DNA of 64,000 nt from positions 62,001 through 126,000 of the forward strand of contig NZ_JARFYM010000012.1 of NCBI RefSeq assembly GCF_030272705.1. The letters run 5' to 3'. The notes under the pieces were generated by a model. That model did not search any database, had not been told where the DNA came from, and saw nothing but the letters and a program-made list of their open reading frames with translations. The position numbers were made by a program, and so were the translations under genes. The stretch comes from Rhizobium mayense (lineage in GTDB: Bacteria > Pseudomonadota > Alphaproteobacteria > Rhizobiales > Rhizobiaceae). Shown here in pieces: positions 8,070-17,044 of this stretch (positions within the stretch are counted from its first letter, which is position 1; the number at the start of each line of letters is the position of its first letter).

Positions 8070-9587
8070 TTATTCCGCCGCCGCCTGGTCCCCGCCATCG
8101 GCATCAGGCGCATTGGCATCGCCCGGCGCGGTTTGGCAACCCATATCCGGAAACGCAACGATGCGTTTGCCGGAAAAATCCGTGTGGACGACGACGCTGC
8201 CCTGCTCCTCGAAATAGCCGAGCAGGCGCCGGGCGCGGCGGGCGGAATGGGTGCCGTAGGCGCGCGCGATCCGGGCATCGGAAGGGCATGGCTCGCCACA
8301 GACGGCAGCCTTGGCGAGCATCAGGAAAACACCCTGCAGGTCGTCGGTGACACCGGAAGAGAGAGACAGGGCCGTTGCCCAGGCGTCCGTCGCCATCGTC
8401 GCCTCATCAGCGCCAGAACGTACGATTGCCACACGGCGCCGGAATTCCGGCAGCGATATCGGCGCGCCCGGCACGCGGCGCATGCGCAATCGCACCAGGA
8501 ATTCCTGATAAAGCACCGAATCCGTGCGGAAGGCCGAGGCCGGGTCATCGAGGATTTCCGAGAGCACTGCATTCACCCGCGCCTCCCGGTCCTCTGCCGA
8601 CAGTTCCGGTTGGTTGGCCTTTGGTTCGGCCGACGTCGCGCTGGCAGCGGGGGCGGAGCGCGAAAGCTCAGCCAGAATGTCCGTTGTTGGGCGCGGCGCA
8701 GGCGCAGCACGGCGAACGACCGGCCGTGAGAATTCCTCCGGATCCGGGGTAAAGATCAGATCTTCGACATCTTGCGGCGCATCCGGCAGCGGCATCAGCT
8801 TCGGGCTGGAGGAGCGTGCGGAGGTTTCGACTGAGCCGATGGTGATCGGCAGCGGTCGGCGCGACAGCGCCGGTCCAAGCGCGACGAAATTGCCGCGCTT
8901 CAAATCGCGGAACATTTCCGCCTGTCGCCGATCCATGCCGAGCAGATCGGCGGCTCGGGCCATGTCGATATCGAGGAAGGTCCGGCCCATCAGGAAATTC
9001 GAGGCTTCGGCAGCAACGTTCTTGGCAAGCTTGGCCAGACGCTGCGTGGCGATGACGCCGGCAAGCCCGCGCTTGCGGCCGCGGCACATCAGGTTGGTCA
9101 TGGCGCCGAGCGACATTTTGCGTGCATCTTCGGAGACATCGCCGCCGACGGAAGGAGCAAACATCTGCGCCTCATCGACGACGACGAGCACCGGATACCA
9201 ATATTCGCGATCCGCATCGAACATGCCGTTGAGGAAAGCCGCGGCGGCGCGCATCTGCTGCTCGATATCGAGCCCCTCCAGCGTCAGCACGCAGGAAACG
9301 CGATGCTGGCGGATGCGGTTGGCGATGCCCGCAAGCTCCGCCTCGGTGCGCTCGCCATCGACCACCACATGGCCGAACTTGTCTGCCAGCGTGACGAAAT
9401 CGCCCTCGGGATCGATGATGACCTGCTGCACCCACTGGGCCGACTGCTCCAGCAAGCGGCGCAACAGATGCGATTTTCCGGAGCCGGAATTGCCCTGAAC
9501 AAGGAGACGCGTTGCCAGCAGTTCCTCGATATTGAGTTGGGCGCTGGTCCCGCCGGACGCCGTTCCCATGTCGATGCCGACCTGCAA
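8070..9587 (-). CDS. HerA-like P-loop ATPase (DUF87 family)
   Basis: This is a hexameric DNA-translocase-type ATPase of the HerA/FtsK clan. Walker A (GNSGSGKSH) is near residue 32, IIDPEGDF follows as in HerA, and Walker B is VLVVVDEAQMF, with the ATQRLAKL segment as sensor. The second half is Pro/Ala rich and then helical, without a domain I can name. A TTG at 9587 with AAGGGG seven bases upstream is the best start; another TTG at 9608 lacks a site. No NurA nuclease gene is adjacent. It is upstream of, and in the same direction as, the AbiEii-like pair, and its stop lies just before that pair's promoter. HerA-like ATPases occur in DNA repair and in several phage defence systems; the role here is not known. 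Confidence 0.8.
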   Translation of the reverse strand: MQVGIDMGTASGGTSAQLNIEELLATRLLVQGNSGSGKSHLLRRLLEQSAQWVQQVIIDPEGDFVTLADKFGHVVVDGERTEAELAGIANRIRQHRVSCVLTLEGLDIEQQMRAAAAFLNGMFDADREYWYPVLVVVDEAQMFAPSVGGDVSEDARKMSLGAMTNLMCRGRKRGLAGVIATQRLAKLAKNVAAEASNFLMGRTFLDIDMARAADLLGMDRRQAEMFRDLKRGNFVALGPALSRRPLPITIGSVETSARSSSPKLMPLPDAPQDVEDLIFTPDPEEFSRPVVRRAAPAPRPTTDILAELSRSAPAASATSAEPKANQPELSAEDREARVNAVLSEILDDPASAFRTDSVLYQEFLVRLRMRRVPGAPISLPEFRRRVAIVRSGADEATMATDAWATALSLSSGVTDDLQGVFLMLAKAAVCGEPCPSDARIARAYGTHSARRARRLLGYFEEQGSVVVHTDFSGKRIVAFPDMGCQTAPGDANAPDADGGDQAAAE

Positions 9588-9726
9588 TGCACTACCCCTT
9601 TTTGACAAGACTCAAATGTGAAGACGCCCATCTTTCAGAAACGGGGCGCCCTCGTCTATCAAAGTTTTCGCCTGCTTTCGCGAACGGAGTTTGAAAACCC
9701 ACAGGGGAATGCGGCCGACGGCCACT

Positions 9727-10872
9727 CTACCTGAAACGCAGGTTGGCCCGCGACAACTGGCTGACCGAGGTGCATCCCATCAGCTTCATGTCGCGCTCGA
9801 TCTCAGTGCGCAGATGCAGCAATGCGCTCTCCACACCTGCCTGGCCGGCAGCGGCCAGCGGATAGAGATAGAAGCGGCCGACACCGACAGCCTTGGCCCC
9901 AAGCGACAGGGCTTTCAGCACGTGCGTGCCGCGTTGGATGCCGCCATCCATCATCACATCGATCCGGTCACCGACAGCATCGACGATCTCCGCCAGTTGA
10001 TCGAATGCGGAGCGCGAGCCATCCAATTGTCGGCCGCCGTGGTTCGAAAGCACGATGCCGGTGCATCCGATGTCGACAGCACGCTTCGCATCCTCGACCG
10101 ACATGATGCCCTTCAAGCAGAATTGCCCGTTCCAGTGCTTCACCATCTCGGCGACATCGTCCCAATTCATCGACGGATCAAGCATCTCGGTGAAATACCT
10201 GCCGATCGACATGGCACCGCCGCTCATGTCCACATGTTCATCAAGCTGCGGCAGGCGGAATTTCTCGTGCGTGAGATAGTTTAACGCCCAGGCGGGCTTG
10301 AGGGCGAATTGGGTGACGCCAGCCAGGTTGAGCTTGAACGGAATAGAGAATCCGGTGCGAAGATCGCGCTCGCGATTGCCGCCGGTGATGCTATCGACCG
10401 TCAGCATCATCACGTTGACGCCAGCATCCTTCGCCCGCTCCATCATTGCCCGGTTCAGCCCACGATCCCTATGGAAATAGAACTGGTAGACCTGCGGACC
10501 CGGATATTTCCTGCGGATTTCCTCGAGACTGACGGTGCCGAGCGAAGAGACGCCGAACATAGTGCCGAGCGAGGATGCCGCGGCCGCCACCGCATTCTCG
10601 CCCTGATGATGGAACAGCCGTTGCAGCGCCGTCGGCGAGCAGTAAAAGGGCGTGGCGAGCTTTTGTCCCACGACGGTGACAGACATGTCGATCTCGCTGA
10701 CGCCGCGAAGAACATTCGGAACGAGATCGCAGCTTTCGAAGCTCGACGTGTTTCGCCGCAGCGTCACCTCGTCGTCGGCTGCGCCGTCGATATAGTTGAA
10801 GATCGGGCCGGGAAGACGCTTTTTCGCGAGGAGGCGAAAATCATGGAAGTTGTGGCATTCACGCAGACGCAT
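9727..10872 (-). CDS. lldD: FMN-dependent alpha-hydroxy acid dehydrogenase (L-lactate dehydrogenase type)
   Basis: This flavoenzyme oxidises L-lactate or a related 2-hydroxy acid, passing electrons to the respiratory chain or oxygen. Family blocks are clear: PIFNYIDGAADDE at the start, then FGVSSLGT, and SNHGGRQLDGS with the catalytic histidine and arginine, then DGGIQRGTHVLKAL and GVGRFYLYPLA for the FMN phosphate. The ATG at 10872 has GAGG six bases before it; in-frame starts further upstream lack a site. The length of 381 residues fits LldD. It lies 82 bases after the acetyltransferase gene and may be co-transcribed with it. The exact substrate is not certain, so the symbol is tentative. 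Confidence 0.82.
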   Translation of the reverse strand: MRLRECHNFHDFRLLAKKRLPGPIFNYIDGAADDEVTLRRNTSSFESCDLVPNVLRGVSEIDMSVTVVGQKLATPFYCSPTALQRLFHHQGENAVAAAASSLGTMFGVSSLGTVSLEEIRRKYPGPQVYQFYFHRDRGLNRAMMERAKDAGVNVMMLTVDSITGGNRERDLRTGFSIPFKLNLAGVTQFALKPAWALNYLTHEKFRLPQLDEHVDMSGGAMSIGRYFTEMLDPSMNWDDVAEMVKHWNGQFCLKGIMSVEDAKRAVDIGCTGIVLSNHGGRQLDGSRSAFDQLAEIVDAVGDRIDVMMDGGIQRGTHVLKALSLGAKAVGVGRFYLYPLAAAGQAGVESALLHLRTEIERDMKLMGCTSVSQLSRANLRFR

Positions 10873-10954
10873 GGCTTGCCTCGACGACAACACAGCAATC
10901 ATTCTCAAAAGACATCAAATATCGCCCCCAATATCGCGCCGCTCAGATCTTGAG

Positions 10955-11422
10955 TTACAGTCGGTGCAAGCGCGCTTCCCATTTGTAGAGCACATCCGGC
11001 TCCTTTTCCTCATTGCCTGCTCCATCCGACTCGTCAACCACGAAGAAGCCGTGCTTCTCGTAAAACCGGCGCGCCGGCGCGTTTCTCTGGAATGTCCAGA
11101 GCGAAAGCATCGGATAGGCAGACTTGGCAATATCGAGCAGGCGGCTGCCGATACCGCACCCTTGCGCCTCGGGCAGAACGTAGAGCTGGTCGATCCAATC
11201 CTCGAGAAAGGCGATGACGCCGACGAGGCGACCACCCTCCTCCGCTCCCCAGATCTGGCAGTCCTTGAAGACCACCGCGCTCCAGAAACCAACATCCTTT
11301 TCCGGCGTATGAAGTCCGGCAAGCGTCGGCAGCCGCTCATTGAAGGAAGCGCGGTGGACGGCTGCAGCCGCCGGCATGTCCGCGAGATCGAGTTTACGCA
11401 ACGAAACCTTGTCAGTCATCAT
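10955..11422 (-). CDS. GNAT family N-acetyltransferase
   Basis: The 155-residue protein has the acetyl-CoA binding motif of the GNAT fold, QGCGIGSRLLDIAK, preceded by the strand IDQLYVLPEA, and ends with the NAPARRFYEKHGF segment typical of the family. The start ATG overlaps the murI stop by one base (TGATG), so it is translationally coupled to murI. An in-frame TTG three bases earlier and a second ATG three bases later are alternatives. The substrate is unknown; small molecules or protein amino termini are possible. Confidence 0.82.
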   Translation of the reverse strand: MMTDKVSLRKLDLADMPAAAAVHRASFNERLPTLAGLHTPEKDVGFWSAVVFKDCQIWGAEEGGRLVGVIAFLEDWIDQLYVLPEAQGCGIGSRLLDIAKSAYPMLSLWTFQRNAPARRFYEKHGFFVVDESDGAGNEEKEPDVLYKWEARLHRL

Positions 11423-12222
11423 CAAGCCTTGAGCCCAAAACCTTGCATAAGCCGCCGTGTCGGAAAATCCGGCGTCCCGGACGTGAAGACGGCGAAATCG
11501 AAATTGTCGGGATGTACGGCATCGGCCACCTGCGGCACCAGGCTACGGGCGCGCCGCGCGATCGCTTCGGCGGGATCGAGCCAATCGACCGGCCATGGCG
11601 CGAGCCGACGGAAAATGTTGGCCATGAAGGGATAATGCGTGCAGGCCAGCACAACGATATCGGTCTTGCGCCCTTCCTTTTCGACGAAACATTGATCGAT
11701 TTCGGAGAGTACGGCGTTGTCCGAGACGATATCGCCGCGAATATAAGCCTCTGCCATGCGCGCCAGATTTTCCGAGCCGACAAGCCGGACATGGCATTGC
11801 GTCGCGAAGGATTGGATAAGATCACGTGTATAGGCGCGCTTGACCGTGCCTGGCGTCGCCAGCACCGAAACCAGACCAGAGCGCGTCCGTTCCGCCGCCG
11901 GCTTGATCGCCGGCACGGTGCCGACGAAGGTCGTCTGCGGAAAGGCGGTACGCAGATCAGCGCCTGCGAGCGTGAAGGCCGTATTGCAGGCGACAATGCA
12001 GACTTCGGGATCGTGTTCCGCGAGCAGCTTGGCGAAGAGGCTGATGATGCGCTCTCGCAAGGCCTGCTCCTCCCAACCGCCATAGGGAAAGCCGGCATCG
12101 TCGGCGACATAAATGAAACCGCGCTCTGGCATCAAAACCCGCGCCTCGCGCAGCACGGTTAGTCCGCCAATGCCCGAGTCGAACACCAGAATGGGTTTCA
12201 GCTCATTCGCCGTTGCTGTCAT
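11422..12222 (-). CDS. murI: Glutamate racemase
   Basis: MurI makes D-glutamate for peptidoglycan. The 266-residue protein has FDSGIGGLT with the catalytic Asp15 and Ser16, C79 in VACNTAF and C194 in LACTHYPF, the two catalytic cysteines of the cofactor-independent racemase. It overlaps the 3' end of trmJ by 20 bases and the next acetyltransferase start by one base, so trmJ-murI-GNAT form an operon on the minus strand. The sequence GFPYGGW in place of the common FPYG is within family variation. Confidence 0.93.
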   Translation of the reverse strand: MTATANELKPILVFDSGIGGLTVLREARVLMPERGFIYVADDAGFPYGGWEEQALRERIISLFAKLLAEHDPEVCIVACNTAFTLAGADLRTAFPQTTFVGTVPAIKPAAERTRSGLVSVLATPGTVKRAYTRDLIQSFATQCHVRLVGSENLARMAEAYIRGDIVSDNAVLSEIDQCFVEKEGRKTDIVVLACTHYPFMANIFRRLAPWPVDWLDPAEAIARRARSLVPQVADAVHPDNFDFAVFTSGTPDFPTRRLMQGFGLKA

Positions 12223-13045
12223 CGCGAGTGGTTTCCTTCGGTACGGCAGGGGATCTGGGATGCGAACCGCTGCCGCGCGGAGATTTTCGCGAGAAGCGGT
12301 CGAGGGACGAGATCACACCTCGCAGGACGCTGATTTCCTGTTCTGTAAACGCCCGGCGCGACAGGACTGCGCGCAGATTGTCGACCATTTTCGGCTTTTT
12401 CCCGGCAGGATGGAAATAGTTGCGTGCATCCAATGCTTCTTCCAGTTGATCGAACAGTCCGAAGAGCTGTTCCTTAGTAGAAGGCCGCTGTTCCACGGCC
12501 TGGAAAGGTACGGCGGCGAGATCTTCCATGCCGGATTTCATCCATTCGTAGGACATAAGCAACACTGCTTGCGCAATGTTCAGCGAGGCGAAGGCGGGGT
12601 TGACGGGAAAGGTTACGATCTCGTCGGCGAGCGCCACTTCTTCGTTGGTCAGTCCCCACCGCTCGCGGCCGAAGAGAATACCTGTGCCCTCGCCAGCCTT
12701 GAATTTAGCCCGTAGCGTTTCGGCGGCCTCCACCGGTGAGCGCACCGGCTTATACCCGTCGCGTTCCCGTGCGGTGGTCGCATAAACGAAATTGAGATCG
12801 GCGATCGCCTGCTCCAACGTGTCGTAGACTTTGGTCGCTTCGATGATGTGATCGGCCTTCGAGGCGGTAGCCTGCGCCCTCTCATTCGGCCAGCCGTCGC
12901 GTGGATTGACGAGGCGCAGCTCCGCCAGGCCAAAATTTGCCATCGCGCGCGCCACCATGCCGATGTTCTCACCCATCTGCGGCTCGACCAGAATGATGGC
13001 CGGCCCTTCTGCCAGAAGTTGACGCTCGCTGTTGGTGCCTGCCAT
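12203..13045 (-). CDS. trmJ: tRNA/rRNA 2'-O-methyltransferase TrmJ-like (SpoU/SPOUT family)
   Basis: This SPOUT methyltransferase probably methylates the ribose at position 32 of tRNAs. The SAM-binding knot is seen as AIILVEPQMGENIGMVARAM, GILFGRERWGLTNEEVALAD and FPVNPAFASLNIAQAV, the three SpoU motifs. I chose the ATG at 13045 (280 residues) because the frame upstream is only open to a TTG and has no similarity. The carboxy-terminal tail is basic and serine-rich. It is the first gene of the operon with murI. Together with ttcA it gives two enzymes in this window that act on tRNA position 32, though they are not linked. Confidence 0.88.
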   Translation of the reverse strand: MAGTNSERQLLAEGPAIILVEPQMGENIGMVARAMANFGLAELRLVNPRDGWPNERAQATASKADHIIEATKVYDTLEQAIADLNFVYATTARERDGYKPVRSPVEAAETLRAKFKAGEGTGILFGRERWGLTNEEVALADEIVTFPVNPAFASLNIAQAVLLMSYEWMKSGMEDLAAVPFQAVEQRPSTKEQLFGLFDQLEEALDARNYFHPAGKKPKMVDNLRAVLSRRAFTEQEISVLRGVISSLDRFSRKSPRGSGSHPRSPAVPKETTRDDSNGE

Positions 13046-13212
13046 GAACTCAAATCCCCATGCGGCAAACATACCGCGCAAATAAAGGCGGGAATAGCGG
13101 CGCAGGCTTCAATCGGCAAGGGCGAAGTCGCCTGCCGGCCGTCGATCCGGCGAGTGACAGCGGCGGCCAGCGATGTTGCCGGTGCACAAAACGCGCTCCA
13201 AATATTACTTGG

Positions 13213-13809
13213 TCACTGCTGCGGCTGATCCTGCTGCGGCGCGTGCTCCGATGGCAGTTGTTGCTGCTGCTTGACGATGTCCTGCATAACCGATTTCAGC
13301 GAATTGGTCTGACCGGCATCGTCGACGGTGATGATGTCGTCGATGACCGGCTTGCCGGCTTCTTGGATGACTTCGAAGCGCACCGTGGTCGTTCCCTGAT
13401 AATCGGCGTCCGAGCCCATGCAGGTCGATTTCTTGAAGGTTGCAACGACCTCCGTCGTGTCGCCCTTCGGCGCTTGCGGGGCAATGTTCACTTCCTGCAG
13501 CGGACACGCATCCTGGCCGCCGACAATGACGTCGTAGTCGAAGGGCGAAATGCCGTCCTCGTCAGCGGCCGGGAACTGCGCCGCAGCCTGGTATTTCGCA
13601 ACAAAATCCTTGCTATAGAGGTTCTTCAGTTTGCTGTCGTCGAAAATATCCTGCCAGTCGCTGTCGCCGCCCGCCCAATTGGAAACGGTCGCATCCATCA
13701 CCGTCTTGACCGGCGTCATCGGATCGGCTGCCGCAGCCGAGTTCGCGCTGAGCGAGAGCGAGAGCGGAAGGAAAACGGCGAGAAGCGCGGCAGCGGCAAT
13801 TTTCTGCAT
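13213..13809 (-). CDS. Secreted protein of unknown function
   Basis: I do not recognise this family. The 198-residue product from the ATG at 13809 has a clear signal peptide (positive MQK, hydrophobic stretch, then ANSAAAADP cleavage region). The mature part has two cysteines, in QDACPLQEV and KKSTCMGSD, which could form one disulfide in the periplasm, and a Gln-rich tail (KQQQQLPSEHAPQQDQPQQ). It shows an alternating beta pattern in the middle like periplasmic NTF2- or lipocalin-type domains, which is only a guess. It is divergent from icd, with 235 bp between them. Confidence 0.65.
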   Translation of the reverse strand: MQKIAAAALLAVFLPLSLSLSANSAAAADPMTPVKTVMDATVSNWAGGDSDWQDIFDDSKLKNLYSKDFVAKYQAAAQFPAADEDGISPFDYDVIVGGQDACPLQEVNIAPQAPKGDTTEVVATFKKSTCMGSDADYQGTTTVRFEVIQEAGKPVIDDIITVDDAGQTNSLKSVMQDIVKQQQQLPSEHAPQQDQPQQ

Positions 13810-14044
13810 GATAAAAATCCGTGATGATCGGCGAAGCATGCGCGCGACATTAGTCGCATCCATCGCTTTGGCAATGGCCCGGCCTTGAAAAGCATGTGTC
13901 GCGATGAAGCGGACTTGATCGGCAAAAACGCCGTTTCGCCGCCTCTATCGGCTTTGCGTTCGGGACTTGCAGTGCTATAGCCCTCGGGACTTCACATCAC
14001 TCACAGGGACACCCGGTCCCCATCAGCTTAAACGAGGCAGAAGC

Positions 14045-15259
14045 ATGAAGAAGATCAAGGTCGCTAACCCCGTTGCCGATCTCGATGGCGACGAAATGAC
14101 TCGCATCATCTGGCAGCTCATCAAAGAAAAACTGATCTTCCCCTACCTCGATATCGATATCGATTATTACGACCTCTCGGTCGAAAACCGCGACGCGACC
14201 AACGACCAGGTAACCGTCGACGCCGCCAACGCCATCAAGAAGTACGGCGTCGGCATCAAGTGCGCTACGATTACGCCGGATGAAGCCCGCGTGAAGGAAT
14301 TCAACCTCAAGGAAATGTGGAAGAGCCCGAACGGCACGATCCGCAACATCCTCGGCGGCGTCATCTTCCGCGAGCCGATCATCTGCAGGAACGTTCCGCG
14401 CCTCGTTCCGGGCTGGACGCAGCCGATCGTCGTCGGCCGTCACGCCTTCGGCGACCAGTATCGCGCTACCGACTTCAAGTTCCCGGGCAAGGGCAAGCTG
14501 ACCATCAAGTTCGTCGGCGAAGACGGCCAGGTCATCGAAAAGGAAGTCTTCAACGCTCCGGGCGCCGGCGTCGCCATGGCGATGTACAACCTCGACGAAT
14601 CGATCCGCGAATTCGCCCGCGCTTCGATGATGTACGGCCTGATGCGCAAGTGGCCGGTCTACCTCTCGACCAAGAATACCATCCTCAAGGCCTATGACGG
14701 CCGCTTCAAGGATATCTTCGAAGAGGTCTATCAGAACGAATTCAAGGAGCAGTTCGTCGAAGCCGGCATCACCTACGAACACCGCCTGATCGACGACATG
14801 GTCGCTTCCGCGCTGAAGTGGTCCGGCGGCTACGTCTGGGCCTGCAAGAACTACGACGGCGACGTTCAGTCCGACACGGTAGCGCAGGGCTTCGGCTCGC
14901 TCGGCCTGATGACCTCGGTTCTGTTGACGCCGGACGGCAAGACGGTCGAAGCCGAAGCTGCACACGGCACGGTCACCCGTCACTACCGCCAGCACCAGAA
15001 GGGTCAGGAAACCTCGACGAACTCGATCGCCTCGATCTTCGCCTGGACCCGCGGCCTCGCCCATCGCGCCAAGCTCGACGACAATGCCGAACTCGCCAAG
15101 TTCGCTTCCACGCTCGAGAAGGTCTGCGTCGATACGGTTGAAGCCGGCTACATGACGAAGGACCTGGCTCTGCTGATCGGTCCCGACCAGCCGTGGCTCT
15201 CCACCACCGCTTTCCTCGACAAGATCGACGAGAACCTCAAGAAGGCCATGGCTGCTTAA
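14045..15259 (+). CDS. icd: NADP-dependent isocitrate dehydrogenase
   Basis: Icd oxidises isocitrate to 2-oxoglutarate in the TCA cycle. The 404-residue protein is the eukaryote-like homodimeric type common in alphaproteobacteria: NPVADLDGDEMTRIIW at the start, then KSPNGTIRN, LVPGWTQPIVVGRHAFGDQYRATD with substrate arginines, and the NADP site EAAHGTVTRHY. The ATG at 14045 has GAGG eight bases before it; the frame stays open 26 codons upstream without similarity. A strong terminator follows 26 bases after the stop. Codons are strongly biased to C/G third positions, as expected for a highly expressed gene. Confidence 0.97.
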   Translation: MKKIKVANPVADLDGDEMTRIIWQLIKEKLIFPYLDIDIDYYDLSVENRDATNDQVTVDAANAIKKYGVGIKCATITPDEARVKEFNLKEMWKSPNGTIRNILGGVIFREPIICRNVPRLVPGWTQPIVVGRHAFGDQYRATDFKFPGKGKLTIKFVGEDGQVIEKEVFNAPGAGVAMAMYNLDESIREFARASMMYGLMRKWPVYLSTKNTILKAYDGRFKDIFEEVYQNEFKEQFVEAGITYEHRLIDDMVASALKWSGGYVWACKNYDGDVQSDTVAQGFGSLGLMTSVLLTPDGKTVEAEAAHGTVTRHYRQHQKGQETSTNSIASIFAWTRGLAHRAKLDDNAELAKFASTLEKVCVDTVEAGYMTKDLALLIGPDQPWLSTTAFLDKIDENLKKAMAA

Positions 15260-15284
15260 GTCCAGGCTCCATCAAGCTTCACGG

Positions 15285-15314
15285 AAACCCGGCCTCAGCG
15301 CCGGGTTTTCTTTT
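15285..15314 (+). terminator. Intrinsic terminator of icd
   Basis: A 9 bp stem AAACCCGGC/GCCGGGTTT (15285-15293 with 15300-15308) with a 6-base loop is followed by TTTTCTTTT. Confidence 0.85.
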
Positions 15315-15380
15315 GCTGTGAAAATCTTGCGGTCATGCTTTGCTGGTGGCAAAAATATCGCAAGAAATGAGGAGGAGCAC

Positions 15381-15998
15381 ATGACCGAGCAACTCGTTTT
15401 CTACACCAACCCGATGTCGCGCGGACGCATTGCCCGCTGGATGCTGGAGGAAATCGGTGAGCCCTATCGCACCGAATATCTCGACTTCGGCACGACGATG
15501 AAGGCGCCCGACTATCTCTCCGTCAATCCCATGGGCAAGGTTCCGGCGATCAGGCACGGCGACACTATCGTCACGGAATGTGCCGCCATCTGCGCCTATT
15601 TGGCCGAAACGTTTCCGCAGGTCGGTCTTGCGCCGACGGCCGCCGAACGCGGCCGCTATTTCCGCTGGATGTTCTTTGCTGCCGGACCGATGGAAATGGC
15701 CGTCGTCAATCGTGTCCTCGGTTTCGAAGTTCCGCCCGAGCGTCTGCGCATGACCGGCTGCGGCAGTTTCACCAATGTCATGGATACGCTGGAACAAGCG
15801 GTCAGCGCTTCGCCCTATATCGTCGGCGACCGCTTCACGGCCGCCGACGTCTATGTCGGCTCTCATGTCGGCTATGGATTGAATTTCAACACCATCGAAA
15901 AGCGTCCGGCCTTCATCGACTATTGGGCCCGCGTCAGCGACCGCGACGCCTATCGCCGCGGCAACGAGTTGGACAATGCGGCGATGCCAAAGCAATAA
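15381..15998 (+). CDS. Glutathione S-transferase family protein
   Basis: The 205-residue cytoplasmic protein has the thioredoxin-like amino-terminal domain (FYTNPMSRGRIARWMLEE, with the serine in the position of the catalytic residue, and NPMGKVPAI with the cis-proline) and the all-alpha carboxy-terminal domain (GDRFTAADVYVG). The ATG at 15381 is preceded by GAGGAGGAG, a strong ribosome binding site. It follows the icd terminator and so has its own promoter. The substrate is unknown. Confidence 0.88.
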   Translation: MTEQLVFYTNPMSRGRIARWMLEEIGEPYRTEYLDFGTTMKAPDYLSVNPMGKVPAIRHGDTIVTECAAICAYLAETFPQVGLAPTAAERGRYFRWMFFAAGPMEMAVVNRVLGFEVPPERLRMTGCGSFTNVMDTLEQAVSASPYIVGDRFTAADVYVGSHVGYGLNFNTIEKRPAFIDYWARVSDRDAYRRGNELDNAAMPKQ

Positions 15999-16040
15999 GA
16001 TGCTGGCAAAGACAGTCTGATAGAACGGACCTGTGAAGTA

Positions 16041-16077
16041 AAATCCATATGCCGCTATTGTAGCGGCATATGGATTT
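16041..16077. terminator. Perfect 17 bp palindrome over the AraC-type gene stop
   Basis: AAATCCATATGCCGCTA (16041-16057) and its exact complement (16061-16077) flank a three-base loop. The arm includes the stop codon of the AraC-type gene and lies 43 bases after the GST stop. On the minus strand the arm ends in ATTTTAC. It is most likely a shared terminator of the two convergent genes. Confidence 0.6.
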
Positions 16078-16906
16078 CCGTCAGTAGCTCGGTCGGCGGC
16101 ACGTCGCGTGGATTGTTGAGGTATTCCTCGAACATCACGGCGTCGCGAAGCTGCCGGCCGGAGGCGGGAAGCCATTCGGCATAGAGCCACTGATAGGCCT
16201 TGTACATATCGGCATAGGGACCTTTGTGCCGCAGCACAGCATATTCGCCCCCGTCGATTATCCGCCGCTCCAGCGGCGCCTCAGCGGCGACCTCGTCGCC
16301 GGCATTGACGCAGGCATAGGAGCGCAACTTGTTGGCCGCAACGAGATCGGGATCATCCAGATAGACACCGATCATCCGCATGTCCGGCCTGGCGAGGCCG
16401 CGGGCATAGATGGTGCCGAACAGTGTTTCGAAAGCCTGGCCGATCTGCATGTAGGAACCGCGATGGGCAACGCCGACAAGCGAGATCGGGGAGATGGTGC
16501 GAAGCGTGACGTCGAACATGACCGTGATCCTTCCTTGGGTACTGGGTTCGAAGATCGTATGGCTTCCCTCATTCCGAAATCGCGCCGGCGGCGTGCCGTA
16601 GACGGATTTGAAGATGCGGTTGAACGATTGGAGATTGGGATAGCCCGACCGCTTTGCAATGTCGCTGACAGATAGGCGGGTGTTGACGAGATCGCCGGCT
16701 GCACGATGCAGCCGCAGCCGCTTGACGGTCGCCGCAGCCGTCTCGCCATAGATCGCCCGGTAGATTCTGTGCCAGTGATAGCTGGACATGCAGGCGATAT
16801 CGGCAAGCTTTTCCATGTCGAGATCGTCATCCAGATGCTCGTGGATATAGGCCGAAACCCGCCGTAGCCGGGTCTCGTAAAGCGCCCATGCCGTTTCGCC
16901 GTTCAT
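16055..16906 (-). CDS. AraC family transcriptional regulator with GyrI-like ligand-binding domain
   Basis: Residues about 10-110 hold two helix-turn-helix units of the AraC/XylS type (MEKLADIACMSSYHWHRIYR and VSDIAKRSGYPNLQSFNRIF). Residues about 125-283 are a GyrI/BmrR-like effector-binding domain (DVTLRTISPISLVGVAHRG, then GEYAVLRHKGPYADMYKAYQ). This arrangement is that of Rob/SoxS-like sensors that bind small hydrophobic molecules. The ATG at 16906 has GAGG six bases upstream. It is convergent with the GST gene, which could be a target but this is only a guess. Confidence 0.85.
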   Translation of the reverse strand: MNGETAWALYETRLRRVSAYIHEHLDDDLDMEKLADIACMSSYHWHRIYRAIYGETAAATVKRLRLHRAAGDLVNTRLSVSDIAKRSGYPNLQSFNRIFKSVYGTPPARFRNEGSHTIFEPSTQGRITVMFDVTLRTISPISLVGVAHRGSYMQIGQAFETLFGTIYARGLARPDMRMIGVYLDDPDLVAANKLRSYACVNAGDEVAAEAPLERRIIDGGEYAVLRHKGPYADMYKAYQWLYAEWLPASGRQLRDAVMFEEYLNNPRDVPPTELLTEIHMPLQ

Positions 16907-16986
16907 GTCAAACCTCGTGCAAATCGATCGGTCTCAAAGAACCATATCTCGATTTGACAAATCCTGCTGACTTCGGCGCATAAACG

Positions 16987-17019
16987 AAAAGCGGCGGGGG
17001 CCAATGGCTCCCGCCGCTT
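16987..17019 (-). terminator. Intrinsic terminator of alaS
   Basis: A 10 bp stem AAGCGGCGGG/CCCGCCGCTT (16989-16998 with 17010-17019) with an 11-base loop is followed on the minus strand by a short T-tract, 26 bases after the alaS stop. Confidence 0.7.
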
Positions 17020-17044
17020 CCAATATTGGAATAAAATCTTGCCG

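Noticed and set aside
13997..15064. Long minus-strand frame opposite icd
   Set aside because: icd is unquestionable and strongly codon-biased; the antisense frame is a mirror of that bias.
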